A stretch of DNA of 47,190 nucleotides. Source: Altererythrobacter sp. Lineage in GTDB: Bacteria > Pseudomonadota > Alphaproteobacteria > Sphingomonadales > Sphingomonadaceae. The number at the start of each line of letters is the position of its first letter. Within the stretch, counting starts at the first letter, position 1. Positions 7,360-14,749 of the stretch are shown in pieces. Both the position numbers and the translations under genes were made by a program. Where the stretch lies: NCBI GenBank assembly GCA_031178065.1, contig JAPSJS010000022.1, forward strand, positions 1 through 47,190. The letters are read 5' to 3'. The notes below the pieces were generated by a model. That model worked only from the letters and a program-made list of their open reading frames with translations. It did no database searches and was not told the origin of the DNA.

Positions 7360-8334
7360 ATGGCTACTCACCGCACCAGGATGCTCATCATCGGCTCCGG
7401 CCCGGCCGGCTATTCCGCCGCCATCTACGGCGCGCGCGCAATGATGGAGCCGATCGTGGTGCAGGGCCTCCAGCCCGGGGGCCAACTCACCATCACCACC
7501 GACGTGGAGAACTATCCCGGCTTCAAGGACGTGATCCAGGGGCCATGGCTGATGCAGGAGATGCAGGCCCAGGCCGAGCATGTCGGCACGCGCATGATGT
7601 GGGACACGATCGTCTCGGTCGAGGTCGACAAGGGCCCGCCGTTCCGCGCGATCGGCGACAGCGGTGACGAATATATCGGCGACACGCTGGTCATCGCGAC
7701 GGGCGCGCAGGCCAAGTGGCTTGGCGCGCCGGGCGAACAGGAACTGGGCGGCAAGGGCGTTTCCGCCTGCGCGACCTGCGATGGGTTCTTCTATCGCGGC
7801 AAGAAAGTCGCGGTGATCGGCGGCGGCAACACCGCGGTCGAGGAAGCGCTCTACCTCACCAACCATTCGGACGACGTGACGCTGATCCACCGCCGCGACG
7901 AACTGCGCGCGGAGAAGATCCTGCAGGAACGGCTGTTCAAGTCGGACAAGATCTCGACCCTGTGGAACAAGGCGGTGGTGAGCTTCGAGGGCGATCCCGC
8001 TGCGGGCGGGCTGACGCATCTCGTGCTCAAGGACACGGTGACCGGCGAGACCTCGACGCTCGAGGTCGATGGCGCCTTCGTCGCGATCGGCCACGCCCCG
8101 GCGACCGAGCTGTTCAAGGGCAAGCTCGAGATGGACGAGAGCGGCTACCTGATCGTCGAGCCGGGCACGCCCAAGACCGCGATCCCCGGCGTCTTCGCCT
8201 GCGGCGACGTGATGGACCACACCTATCGCCAGGCCGTCACCGCCGCCGGCACCGGCTGCATGGCCGCCCTCGACGCCGAACGCTTCCTCGCGACGCTGGA
8301 GTTCGCGAAGCAGGAAGCCGAAGCAGCGGAGTAG
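7360..8334 (+). CDS. trxB: Thioredoxin reductase (NADPH)
   Basis: 324 residues, the usual length of low-molecular-weight thioredoxin reductase, which passes electrons from NADPH through FAD and a disulfide to thioredoxin. The FAD motif GSGPAGYSAA is at 12-21, the redox-active CATCDG at 137-142, the NADPH motif GGGNTAVEEA follows, and the second FAD motif GVFACGDVMDHTYRQAVTAA is near the C-terminus. The start is ATG 7360; the frame is open further upstream but that part reads like non-coding translation. It stands alone, 43 bases after the phosphatase. Confidence 0.94.
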   Translation: MATHRTRMLIIGSGPAGYSAAIYGARAMMEPIVVQGLQPGGQLTITTDVENYPGFKDVIQGPWLMQEMQAQAEHVGTRMMWDTIVSVEVDKGPPFRAIGDSGDEYIGDTLVIATGAQAKWLGAPGEQELGGKGVSACATCDGFFYRGKKVAVIGGGNTAVEEALYLTNHSDDVTLIHRRDELRAEKILQERLFKSDKISTLWNKAVVSFEGDPAAGGLTHLVLKDTVTGETSTLEVDGAFVAIGHAPATELFKGKLEMDESGYLIVEPGTPKTAIPGVFACGDVMDHTYRQAVTAAGTGCMAALDAERFLATLEFAKQEAEAAE

Positions 8335-8344
8335 CGCCGCAATC

Positions 8345-8373
8345 GTCGTCATCCCGGCTTTCGCTGGGGTGAC
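8345..8373. repeat. Diverged copy of the inverted-repeat element found at 28231-28684
   Basis: ATCCCGGCTTTCGCTGGGGT at 8351-8370, flanked by GTC and GAC, is a mismatched version of the hairpin element repeated exactly at 28231, 28270 and 28660. It lies in the convergent gap between trxB and the MAPEG pair, where such hairpins may also help end transcription. Confidence 0.5.
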
Positions 8374-8408
8374 CGGGTTGTTGTGGTTGTGAGCTGGGAC
8401 TCGGCGCG

Positions 8409-8846
8409 TCAGACGAACTCGAATACCGCCATTGCCGCGTCGAGGATCAGCGCGATCAGCACGAGGCTTGACATGGCGAACAGCACGAAACGCACCATCA
8501 CCTTGTTCGCGGTCGCTTGCACCACCGAATGGATCACTCGCAGACCGACGTAGATCCACGCCAGCAGCGCGTTCATTCCGTCACCCTGGCCGATGATCGC
8601 AAGCACAAGGCCGACGGCGTAGAACACCGTCGGCGCTTCGTGCAGGTGGTTGTAGTTGTGCGCTTTCCACTGCACTTGCTGCGGAAGCGCGCGGTCGAGC
8701 GAAGCCTCGGGATCGCGCGCCATCGCGTCAGGATCGATCTTGGCGCGACTCATTGCGGGAATGCGCGTCAGGTACATCCACAGCCACATGACCATGGTCC
8801 ACGCCATCAAGGCGACGAGTGGCTGCAGAATAGTCATTCCGATCAT
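8409..8846 (-). CDS. MAPEG family membrane protein, second of a tandem pair
   Basis: 145 residues with four hydrophobic segments, the MAPEG (glutathione S-transferase/eicosanoid-type) topology. The family signature region reads WKAHNYNHLHEAPTVFYAVG, followed by RVIHSVVQATANKVMVRF. It is very similar in order and spacing to the gene just upstream (8843-9286), and its ATG overlaps the stop of that gene by 4 bases (ATGA), so the two come from a tandem duplication and are co-translated. Inner membrane. Bacterial MAPEG proteins may have glutathione-dependent activity, but the reaction here is unknown. Confidence 0.82.
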   Translation of the reverse strand: MIGMTILQPLVALMAWTMVMWLWMYLTRIPAMSRAKIDPDAMARDPEASLDRALPQQVQWKAHNYNHLHEAPTVFYAVGLVLAIIGQGDGMNALLAWIYVGLRVIHSVVQATANKVMVRFVLFAMSSLVLIALILDAAMAVFEFV

Positions 8847-9286
8847 GCGGCGGCTCCCACATCAAAGAGCGTGCGCAGCAGCGCACTGACCGTCAGCACC
8901 GCAAGGCACGCCGCCGAGAGGATGAACAGCAGGAAGCGCACGTTCACCTTGTTGACTGTCGCTTGCCAGAGCGAATGGATCACGCGGATCGCGACATAGG
9001 CCCAGGCGAACAGCAGATCGTGCGCATGCGGGCCCATGATCGCAAGGATGACGATCACGGCGTAGAAGAGCGTCGGCTGTTCGTGCAGGTGGGCGTAGTT
9101 GTGCGCCTTCCAGTTAATCCGGTCGTCGATCACGCCTTCCAGATCCTGACCGCGGCCGCCGGGTCTGGCGTTGGCCATCCCGCCAATTTTCGAAAGCGCC
9201 GGCAGCCGTGTGGCTGCCATCCAGACGAACATGACCAATGTCCATGCCACCAGGACGGCGGCCGGTGCGAGAATGTCAGCCTGCAT
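8843..9286 (-). CDS. MAPEG family membrane protein, first of a tandem pair
   Basis: 147 residues, four hydrophobic segments. The signature WKAHNYAHLHEQPTLFYAVI and the motif RVIHSLWQATVNKVNVRF match its neighbour at 8409. A strong ribosome site (AGGAGGGGGAG) lies just before the ATG at 9284-9286. It is the promoter-proximal member of the pair and lies 68 bases downstream of the dehydratase gene at 9355-10314. The exact activity cannot be assigned. Confidence 0.82.
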   Translation of the reverse strand: MQADILAPAAVLVAWTLVMFVWMAATRLPALSKIGGMANARPGGRGQDLEGVIDDRINWKAHNYAHLHEQPTLFYAVIVILAIMGPHAHDLLFAWAYVAIRVIHSLWQATVNKVNVRFLLFILSAACLAVLTVSALLRTLFDVGAAA

Positions 9287-9354
9287 GGAAACTCCCCCTC
9301 CTGAGACCCGCCGTGAAACTGCGTTGATGGAAGGCAGAAGTCAAACCGCGAGAA

Positions 9355-10314
9355 TCAGTCGGTCGCGATCGTCGCGGCGAAGTTATCCGGATCACAGTTC
9401 CCGCCGGTCAGCAGGATCACTGTATTCTGATCGACCGGTACCTTTCCCGCGAGCGCGGCCGCGAGCGCCGCCGCACCGCCGGGTTCGACCACCAGCTTGA
9501 GGCGAGCGAAGGCGAAGCGCTGCGCGGCGCGCACTTCCTCGTCTGTCACCGCGACACCCGGCTCGCTGCGGCCCTGTAATACGGCGAGGTTGATCGGCTT
9601 CGTCGCGGTTGGCTGCAGAGCGTCGCAGATGGTCTTCGGCGCATCGGGCGCGGCGTGGACGATCTCGCCCGCGGCAAGGCTCTGTCCGACCATGTCCCAG
9701 CCAACCGGCTCCACCGGAACGACTTGCGACGAAGGGCAGGCGAGCGCCAGCCCCGCGCTGAGGCCCCCGCCACCGCAGGGCGCGACCAGACGGGACGGCT
9801 CCCGGCCAAGTTGTTGCGTGATCTCGATGCCGGCGCTGCCCTGGCCCTCGATCACCCATGGATCGGCGAAGGCGTGGACCAGCACCGCGCCCCGCCGCTC
9901 GACCTCGCGCGCGGCGACCTCGTCGCGGTCCTCGCCGGGCCGGTCGTAGAGCACGATCTCGGCCCCGAGTGCGCGGGTCGCTTCCAGCTTCACCTTCGGC
10001 GCATCGCGCGGCATGATGATCGTCGCAGCAATGCCGAGCCGCCGGGCTGCCCATGCGACGCCCTGCGCATGGTTGCCGCTCGAGACTGCCACCACGCCGC
10101 GCGCGCGCTCCTCGTCGGTCAGATCGCTCAGGCGATGCCATGCGCCGCGGATCTTGAACGCGCCGACAGGCTGCAGCACCTCGGCCTTGGCCCAGAGCCG
10201 CGTGCCGCCGATCTCCACCGGCAGCAGCGGGGTGGGCGGCAGGATCTCCGCGATCTTGGCGGCGGCGCGCAGCACGCCTTCGCGGGTCGGCTTTCGAATC
10301 GTCTCCTGGATCAT
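9355..10314 (-). CDS. PLP-dependent threonine/serine dehydratase-like protein
   Basis: 319 residues, fold type II PLP enzyme. The PLP lysine lies in QPVGAFKIRGAWHRLSDLT, the substrate loop is SSGNHAQGVAWAARRLG, and the phosphate-binding glycine loop is CGGGGLSAG. It ends after the catalytic domain, so it is a short, ACT-less form, like catabolic threonine dehydratases or serine racemases rather than biosynthetic IlvA. The reaction would be deamination of a hydroxy-amino acid to a 2-oxo acid, or racemisation; the sequence alone does not choose. Divergent from the carboxynorspermidine synthase gene. Confidence 0.85.
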   Translation of the reverse strand: MIQETIRKPTREGVLRAAAKIAEILPPTPLLPVEIGGTRLWAKAEVLQPVGAFKIRGAWHRLSDLTDEERARGVVAVSSGNHAQGVAWAARRLGIAATIIMPRDAPKVKLEATRALGAEIVLYDRPGEDRDEVAAREVERRGAVLVHAFADPWVIEGQGSAGIEITQQLGREPSRLVAPCGGGGLSAGLALACPSSQVVPVEPVGWDMVGQSLAAGEIVHAAPDAPKTICDALQPTATKPINLAVLQGRSEPGVAVTDEEVRAAQRFAFARLKLVVEPGGAAALAAALAGKVPVDQNTVILLTGGNCDPDNFAATIATD

Positions 10315-10315
10315 G

Positions 10316-10343
10316 TTGCCCTGCTAGCGCATTTCCCTATGTG
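10316..10343 (+). promoter_or_regulatory. Candidate promoter for the carboxynorspermidine operon
   Basis: TTGCCC (10316-10321) and TATGTG (10338-10343) are separated by 16 bases. A start near 10350 would give a leader of about 110 bases holding both hairpins listed below. Confidence 0.4.
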
Positions 10344-10361
10344 AGCCGTCGTTATTCGTGA

Positions 10362-10434
10362 GTCCCCGCGGACGCGGGGACCTCAGGCGGTCAGTGGACG
10401 ACCAGGCGCCCGAGGCCTCCGCCCTTGCGGAGGC
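10362..10434 (+). promoter_or_regulatory. Two perfect GC-rich hairpins in the leader of carboxynorspermidine synthase
   Basis: Hairpin 1: GTCCCCGC (10362-10369), loop GGAC, GCGGGGAC (10374-10381). Hairpin 2: GCCTCCGC (10415-10422), loop CCTT, GCGGAGGC (10427-10434). Both have 8 perfect pairs and 4-base loops, and lie between the predicted promoter and the ATG at 10461. Neither is followed by a T-run, so they are unlikely to be plain intrinsic terminators. A structured 5' leader regulating a polyamine gene is a reasonable guess. Confidence 0.5.
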
Positions 10435-10460
10435 TCATCAGCAGTAGGATTGGAGCAATT

Positions 10461-11672
10461 ATGTCGAAAGTGCTGGTAATCGGTGCAGGCGGAGTCAGCT
10501 CGGTCTGCGTGCACAAGATGGCGATGAATCCCGACATCTTCAGTCAGATCCACCTTGCGAGCCGCACGAAAGCCAAGTGCGACGCGATCGCCGAATCGGT
10601 CAAGCAGCGCACGGGGCAGGAGGTGGCGACCTACGAGATCGATGCCGAGGAAGTCCCGGCCATGGTCAACCTGATCAAGAAGGTCGGGCCCAGCCTCGTG
10701 GTCAATCTCGCGCTTCCCTATCAGGACCTGCCGATCATGGACGCCTGCCTTGAGGCCGGCGTCGACTACCTCGACACCGCGAACTACGAGCCGAAGGACG
10801 AGGCGAAGTTCGAATACAAGTGGCAGTGGGCCTACCACGACCGGTTCAAGGAAGCCCGGATCATGGCGCTGCTCGGTAGCGGCTTCGATCCGGGTGTGAC
10901 CAGCGTCTTCACCATGTGGCTGAAGAAGCACAAGCTGAAGACCATCCGCCAGCTCGACATCCTCGATTGCAACGGCGGTGATCACGGCCAGCATTTCGCC
11001 ACCAACTTCAATCCAGAGATCAACATCCGTGAGATCACTGCGCCGGCGCGCCATTGGGAGAAAGGCAAGTTCATCGAGACCCCCGCGCTGGGCGAAAAGG
11101 TCGAGTTCAACTTCGAGAGCGTCGTCCGCAAGAATATGTACATGATGTACCACGAGGAACTGGAAAGCCTCGCGAAGTTCGTCCCCGAACTGGAGCGCGC
11201 GCGGTTCTGGATGACTTTCGGCGACCAGTACATCACGCACCTGACGGTGCTGCAGAACGTCGGCATGACCTCGATCGAGCCGATCCGTTACCAGGGCAAG
11301 GACATCATTCCGCTCCAGTTCCTCGCCGCCGTGCTGCCCAAGCCCGAGACGCTGGGCGAAACGACCAAGGGCAAGACCAACATCGGCGTGATCGCGACCG
11401 GCGAGGCGCTCGACGGATCGGGCGAGAAGACGTTCTACATCAACAATATCTGCGACCACGAGGATGCCTACGAGGAAACGGGCAACCAGGCGGTCAGTTA
11501 CACCACCGGCGTCCCTGCGATGATCGGCAGCGCCATGGTGCTGCAGGGCAAGTGGAAGGGGGAGGGCGTGTTCAACATGGAGCAGTTCGATCCCGATCCG
11601 TTCATGGACATGCTGAACGATCACGGACTGCCGTGGAATGTGAAGGAGCTCGACGGGCCGGTGGACTTCTGA
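10461..11672 (+). CDS. Carboxynorspermidine/carboxyspermidine synthase (saccharopine dehydrogenase family)
   Basis: 403 residues from ATG 10461 (GGATTGGAG upstream). The N-terminal Rossmann motif VLVIGAGGVSSVCVHKMA binds NAD(P)H, and family-typical stretches SLVVNLALPYQDLPIMDACL, GSGFDPGVTSVFTMW and DCNGGDHGQHFATNFNPEIN follow. The enzyme condenses a diamine (putrescine or 1,3-diaminopropane) with aspartate semialdehyde and reduces the imine to a carboxylated triamine. The decarboxylase for that product is encoded two genes downstream. Only one base separates its TGA from the next GTG, so the three genes form an operon. Whether the product is carboxyspermidine or carboxynorspermidine cannot be told from sequence. 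Confidence 0.9.
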   Translation: MSKVLVIGAGGVSSVCVHKMAMNPDIFSQIHLASRTKAKCDAIAESVKQRTGQEVATYEIDAEEVPAMVNLIKKVGPSLVVNLALPYQDLPIMDACLEAGVDYLDTANYEPKDEAKFEYKWQWAYHDRFKEARIMALLGSGFDPGVTSVFTMWLKKHKLKTIRQLDILDCNGGDHGQHFATNFNPEINIREITAPARHWEKGKFIETPALGEKVEFNFESVVRKNMYMMYHEELESLAKFVPELERARFWMTFGDQYITHLTVLQNVGMTSIEPIRYQGKDIIPLQFLAAVLPKPETLGETTKGKTNIGVIATGEALDGSGEKTFYINNICDHEDAYEETGNQAVSYTTGVPAMIGSAMVLQGKWKGEGVFNMEQFDPDPFMDMLNDHGLPWNVKELDGPVDF

Positions 11673-11674
11673 CG

Positions 11675-12814
11675 GTGCTGAGGCCTGTCCTGACAGCTGC
11701 TGCGGCGCTGACGGCGACGCTTTGCCACCCCGCCTCGGCGGCCGAGACGCCGAGCGACCCCTACGCTCCGGCGCGCGAGATCATCGCGGACATGAACCGG
11801 ATCGTGACGCCGGATGGTGTCCAAGAGACCTTCGTCGCCACGCTCGGCGGCGCGCGGCAGGTCGTGAACGTCCGCGGCACGGACCGCGACAATCCGATCC
11901 TGATCTTCGTCCACGGCGGACCCGGCGCGGTGGAGATGCCTTTCGCCTGGACCTTCCAGCGTCCGTGGGAGGACTTCTTCACCGTCGTCCATTACGACCA
12001 GCGCGGCGCCGGACGGTCCTATCCGCTGAACTCTCCCGGGACGCTCGCCCCGACGATGACGCTGGAGCGGTACCGGGACGATGCGATCGAACTGATCGAG
12101 TTGCTGCAGGAGCGTTACGGCGAGCGCAAGGTCGTGCTGATGGGGCACAGCTGGGGCTCGTTCGTCGGGCTGGCGGTCGCACTGGAGCGGCCGGACCTGC
12201 TCCACGCCTATGTCGGCGTGGGGCAGGGCATCGACTTCCGCGAAAGCGAGAAGGCCGGCATGGCCTGGACGCGGGCCAGGGCGCTTGCTGCCGGGGACGA
12301 GGAAGCGGTCGCCGCGATCGATGCTCTCGCGCCCTATCCCGCGGCGGGCCCGTTCACGATCGAGCAGGCCGACGGCTGGCGCAAGTACGCGATGCCGTAC
12401 GGCTCGCTGCTGTACAACCGCCCGCCGGCGGAGACGCTCTATTTTCACCAGCCGCGACTGTCACCGCTTTACACTGTGGCGGATCGCGAGGCCTGGGGCG
12501 AGGGTAGTGCCTTCACGGTGACGACGCTCTGGCCTCGTCTCGCCGATGTCAGCTTCGCGGACGTCGAGCGGGTCGAGGTGCCGCTGGTGTTCCTTCTCGG
12601 GCGGCACGACTATACCGTGCCTTCGCCGATCGCGGCCGAGTGGCTTGAAGAGGTCGAGGCGCCTTCCAAGGAGCTGGTCTGGTTCGAGCATTCGGCGCAC
12701 ATGCCGATGTTCGAGGAACCCGGTCTGTTCCTCGCCGCGCTGTTGCGCGAGGTGGTACCGCTCGCCAAGGATGCGCAGCACGCGTCCGCGAATATTGATC
12801 CGGGAGGTTCCTGA
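11675..12814 (+). CDS. Exported alpha/beta hydrolase, prolyl aminopeptidase-like (S33)
   Basis: 379 residues from GTG 11675, two bases after the stop of the synthase gene. The N-terminus LRPVLTAAAALTATLCHPAS followed by AAET is a signal peptide with a probable cleavage after an Ala-Ser-Ala. The S33 pattern is clear: oxyanion loop VHGGPGAVEMPF, DQRGAGRSYP, nucleophile elbow GHSWGSF, late acid in LGRHDYTVP and catalytic His in EHSAHMPMFEEP. It is predicted to act in the periplasm on a peptide or amide/ester. Its place between the two cytoplasmic polyamine enzymes is unexpected and its substrate is unknown. Confidence 0.85.
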   Translation: MLRPVLTAAAALTATLCHPASAAETPSDPYAPAREIIADMNRIVTPDGVQETFVATLGGARQVVNVRGTDRDNPILIFVHGGPGAVEMPFAWTFQRPWEDFFTVVHYDQRGAGRSYPLNSPGTLAPTMTLERYRDDAIELIELLQERYGERKVVLMGHSWGSFVGLAVALERPDLLHAYVGVGQGIDFRESEKAGMAWTRARALAAGDEEAVAAIDALAPYPAAGPFTIEQADGWRKYAMPYGSLLYNRPPAETLYFHQPRLSPLYTVADREAWGEGSAFTVTTLWPRLADVSFADVERVEVPLVFLLGRHDYTVPSPIAAEWLEEVEAPSKELVWFEHSAHMPMFEEPGLFLAALLREVVPLAKDAQHASANIDPGGS

Positions 12815-12818
12815 GCCG

Positions 12819-13997
12819 ATGGAAACCAAAGCTGGCGATCCGGGCGCTTTCGCCCATTTCGACCTCGATCGCGTCGATAGCCCCGCCTTCGTCGTCGACA
12901 CTGCGAAGCTGCGTGCCAATCTTCAGGTGCTTGCTGACATTCGCGATGCGGCGGACATCAAGGTGCTGGCCGCGCTCAAGGCGTTCTCGATGTGGAGCGT
13001 TGCGCCGGTGATCGGCGAATATCTCGACGGCGTGTGTACCTCGGGCCTGTGGGAAGCGCGGTTGGCCAGCGAGTTCTACGACGGGGAGATCGCCACCTAC
13101 TCGGCCGCCTACAAGCCCGGCGAGCTGGAGGAAGTCTGCCGCCTTTCCGATCACGTGATCTTCAACTCGCCCGGCCAGCTCGAGCGTGCGGCGCTGATCC
13201 TCGATCATGCGCGCGCCTCGGGCCAGGATTTCGACGTCGGGCTGCGGATCAATCCGCTGTGCCCTTGTGGCGAAGTGCCGCGCTACGATCCCTCGTCGCC
13301 TGGCTCGCGGCTCGGCTTCCCGATCGACCAACTCACGCCCGAGATCATGGAGCAGGTCGACGGCATCCACTTCCACAACTTGTGCGAGCAGGACTTCGAG
13401 CCGCTCCGGCGGACGTGGGACAAGGTGTTCGACGCGATCGAGCCGTGGTTCGGCCAGCTCAAGTGGATCAACATGGGCGGCGGGCACCACATCACCCGCG
13501 CCGACTATCAGCGCGAGGAACTGGTGGAGTTCCTGCGCGATGCGAAGGAGGACACCGGAGCTGAGATCTACCTCGAGCCGGGCGAAGCCGTGGCGCTCGA
13601 TGCCGGGATGCTCGTCGGAACTATCCTCGACTCGATGTGGAACGGAATGCCGCTCGCGGTGACCGACATCTCCGCCACCTGCCACATGCCCGACGTGATC
13701 GAGGCGCCTTACCGGCCCGCGATGCTGCACGAGGAGGCTGCGGGCGAGGGCGATCCCGTCCGCCTCGGCGGCCCATCGTGCCTCGCGGGCGACGTAATCG
13801 GCGACTACCGCCTGCCGGTGCCCTGCGAACCCGGCCAGCGAATCGCCTTCCTCGACCAGGCGCACTATTCGATGGTGAAGACCAACACCTTCAACGGCGT
13901 CCAGCTGCCCTCGATCTGGCTCTGGGACAGTGACACCGACGCGCTCGAACGGGTGAAGAGCTTTGACTACGAAGATTTTCGCGACCGGTTGAGTTAG
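12819..13997 (+). CDS. nspC: Carboxynorspermidine/carboxyspermidine decarboxylase
   Basis: 392 residues, ATG 12819 with GGGAGG upstream. Fold type III PLP decarboxylase of the alanine racemase/ornithine decarboxylase class. The PLP lysine is in KVLAALKAFSMW, and the NspC-type features are VCTSGLWEARLASEF, LRINPLCPCGEVPRYDPSSP, the glycine loop NMGGGHHITR, EPGEAVALDAG and GPSCLAGDVIGDY with the catalytic Cys near the C-terminus. It removes the carboxyl group from the product of the synthase at 10461, finishing the triamine. Last gene of the operon. Confidence 0.92.
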   Translation: METKAGDPGAFAHFDLDRVDSPAFVVDTAKLRANLQVLADIRDAADIKVLAALKAFSMWSVAPVIGEYLDGVCTSGLWEARLASEFYDGEIATYSAAYKPGELEEVCRLSDHVIFNSPGQLERAALILDHARASGQDFDVGLRINPLCPCGEVPRYDPSSPGSRLGFPIDQLTPEIMEQVDGIHFHNLCEQDFEPLRRTWDKVFDAIEPWFGQLKWINMGGGHHITRADYQREELVEFLRDAKEDTGAEIYLEPGEAVALDAGMLVGTILDSMWNGMPLAVTDISATCHMPDVIEAPYRPAMLHEEAAGEGDPVRLGGPSCLAGDVIGDYRLPVPCEPGQRIAFLDQAHYSMVKTNTFNGVQLPSIWLWDSDTDALERVKSFDYEDFRDRLS

Positions 13998-14059
13998 CGG
14001 GGCTTGGCGGGGCGGACGGTCCGTGGAAGGATCGCCGCAAGACGTTTGGGGGAATGCCG

Positions 14060-14569
14060 ATGCGAAAAGTCCACCTACTGGTCGCTGCCGTCTTGCTCGC
14101 CGGCGGGAACGCGGCGGCTGCGCCGGCGGCACGGGCGCAGGGCTATTCGGCGGAGCGTCTAGTGAAGTCGGTGGACCTCGACGATCTGAAGGCGATCGTC
14201 GCATCGCTGGGCCACACCGTCAGCGAGCAGGGTAAGTTCGGCGAGATCAGCCTCTCCGCGACCGATGCCGAGGAGACCAATTACGTCCTCATCGGAACCG
14301 CCTGCGATGCCAACGGCGTTCCAGGGTGCCAGGGCGTGATGATGCAGGTTCGGTTCGATCCGGACGAGAGCGTCGACTCCGAAAGCCTCGCGCGGGCCAA
14401 CCTGTCGCAGGCCGCCGTCAACACCTGGCGTGACCCGGCGAACGGCACGATCGGCGTCACCCGCTACGTCGTGCTCGACCATGGAATCACCATGGCCAAC
14501 CTGCGCGAGAACGTGAACGTCCTCCTGTCGCTGACGCCCAGCGTGGTGGATGCGCTTCTCGAGGAATGA
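14060..14569 (+). CDS. Secreted YbjN-domain protein
   Basis: 169 residues from ATG 14060; GGGGGA ends 6 bases before this codon, whereas it abuts the alternative ATG 14054. The signal peptide is MRKVHLLVAAVLLAGGNAAA up to about ARAQG. The mature part looks like a bacterial YbjN-type sensory-transduction-regulator domain: LVKSVDLDDLKAIVASLGHT, ISLSATDAEETNYVLIGTAC, NTWRDPANGTIGVTRYVVLD, and ITMANLRENVNVLLSLTPSV. Two cysteines in GTACDANGVPGCQG may form a disulfide. Periplasmic; role unknown. It sits between the two polyamine transcription units. Confidence 0.75.
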   Translation: MRKVHLLVAAVLLAGGNAAAAPAARAQGYSAERLVKSVDLDDLKAIVASLGHTVSEQGKFGEISLSATDAEETNYVLIGTACDANGVPGCQGVMMQVRFDPDESVDSESLARANLSQAAVNTWRDPANGTIGVTRYVVLDHGITMANLRENVNVLLSLTPSVVDALLEE

Positions 14570-14583
14570 TCCGGGCACGGATC
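14568..14583 (+). terminator. Weak hairpin after the YbjN gene
   Basis: GATCCG (14568-14573), loop GGCA, CGGATC (14578-14583). The stem overlaps the TGA and has no T-run after it, so termination would be weak or factor-dependent. Confidence 0.3.
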
Positions 14584-14643
14584 GTCCCGCCGCACCCCCG
14601 CTTCGTCCCCTCTCCGGTTGCGGGGTAAAGCGCGAGTTTTCAC

Positions 14644-14671
14644 TTGCGGTTCACGCTGCGAAGCTTATAGG
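14644..14671 (+). promoter_or_regulatory. Candidate sigma70-type promoter of the ornithine/lysine decarboxylase
   Basis: TTGCGG (14644-14649) and TATAGG (14666-14671) with a 16-base spacer; the best promoter-like pair in the 14570-14749 gap. A start near 14678 leaves a leader of about 70 bases. Confidence 0.5.
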
Positions 14672-14686
14672 CGCACCCCGCTGCCC

Positions 14687-14747
14687 CAAGGGGACTTCCT
14701 AACCGCAAGGCAGCCTCGTTCGAACTTAACCGTTTGGGGGTCCCTTG
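14687..14747 (+). promoter_or_regulatory. Possible long-range stem in the decarboxylase leader
   Basis: CAAGGGGAC (14687-14695) can pair with GTCCCTTG (14740-14747) with one bulged G, closing a loop that contains CCGCAAGG and the GGGGG ribosome site just before the TTG start. Such a fold could hide the ribosome site. Conserved leader motifs (the speF motif) are known upstream of alphaproteobacterial ornithine decarboxylase genes; I cannot confirm that this leader belongs to that class. Confidence 0.35.
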
Positions 14748-14749
14748 AG

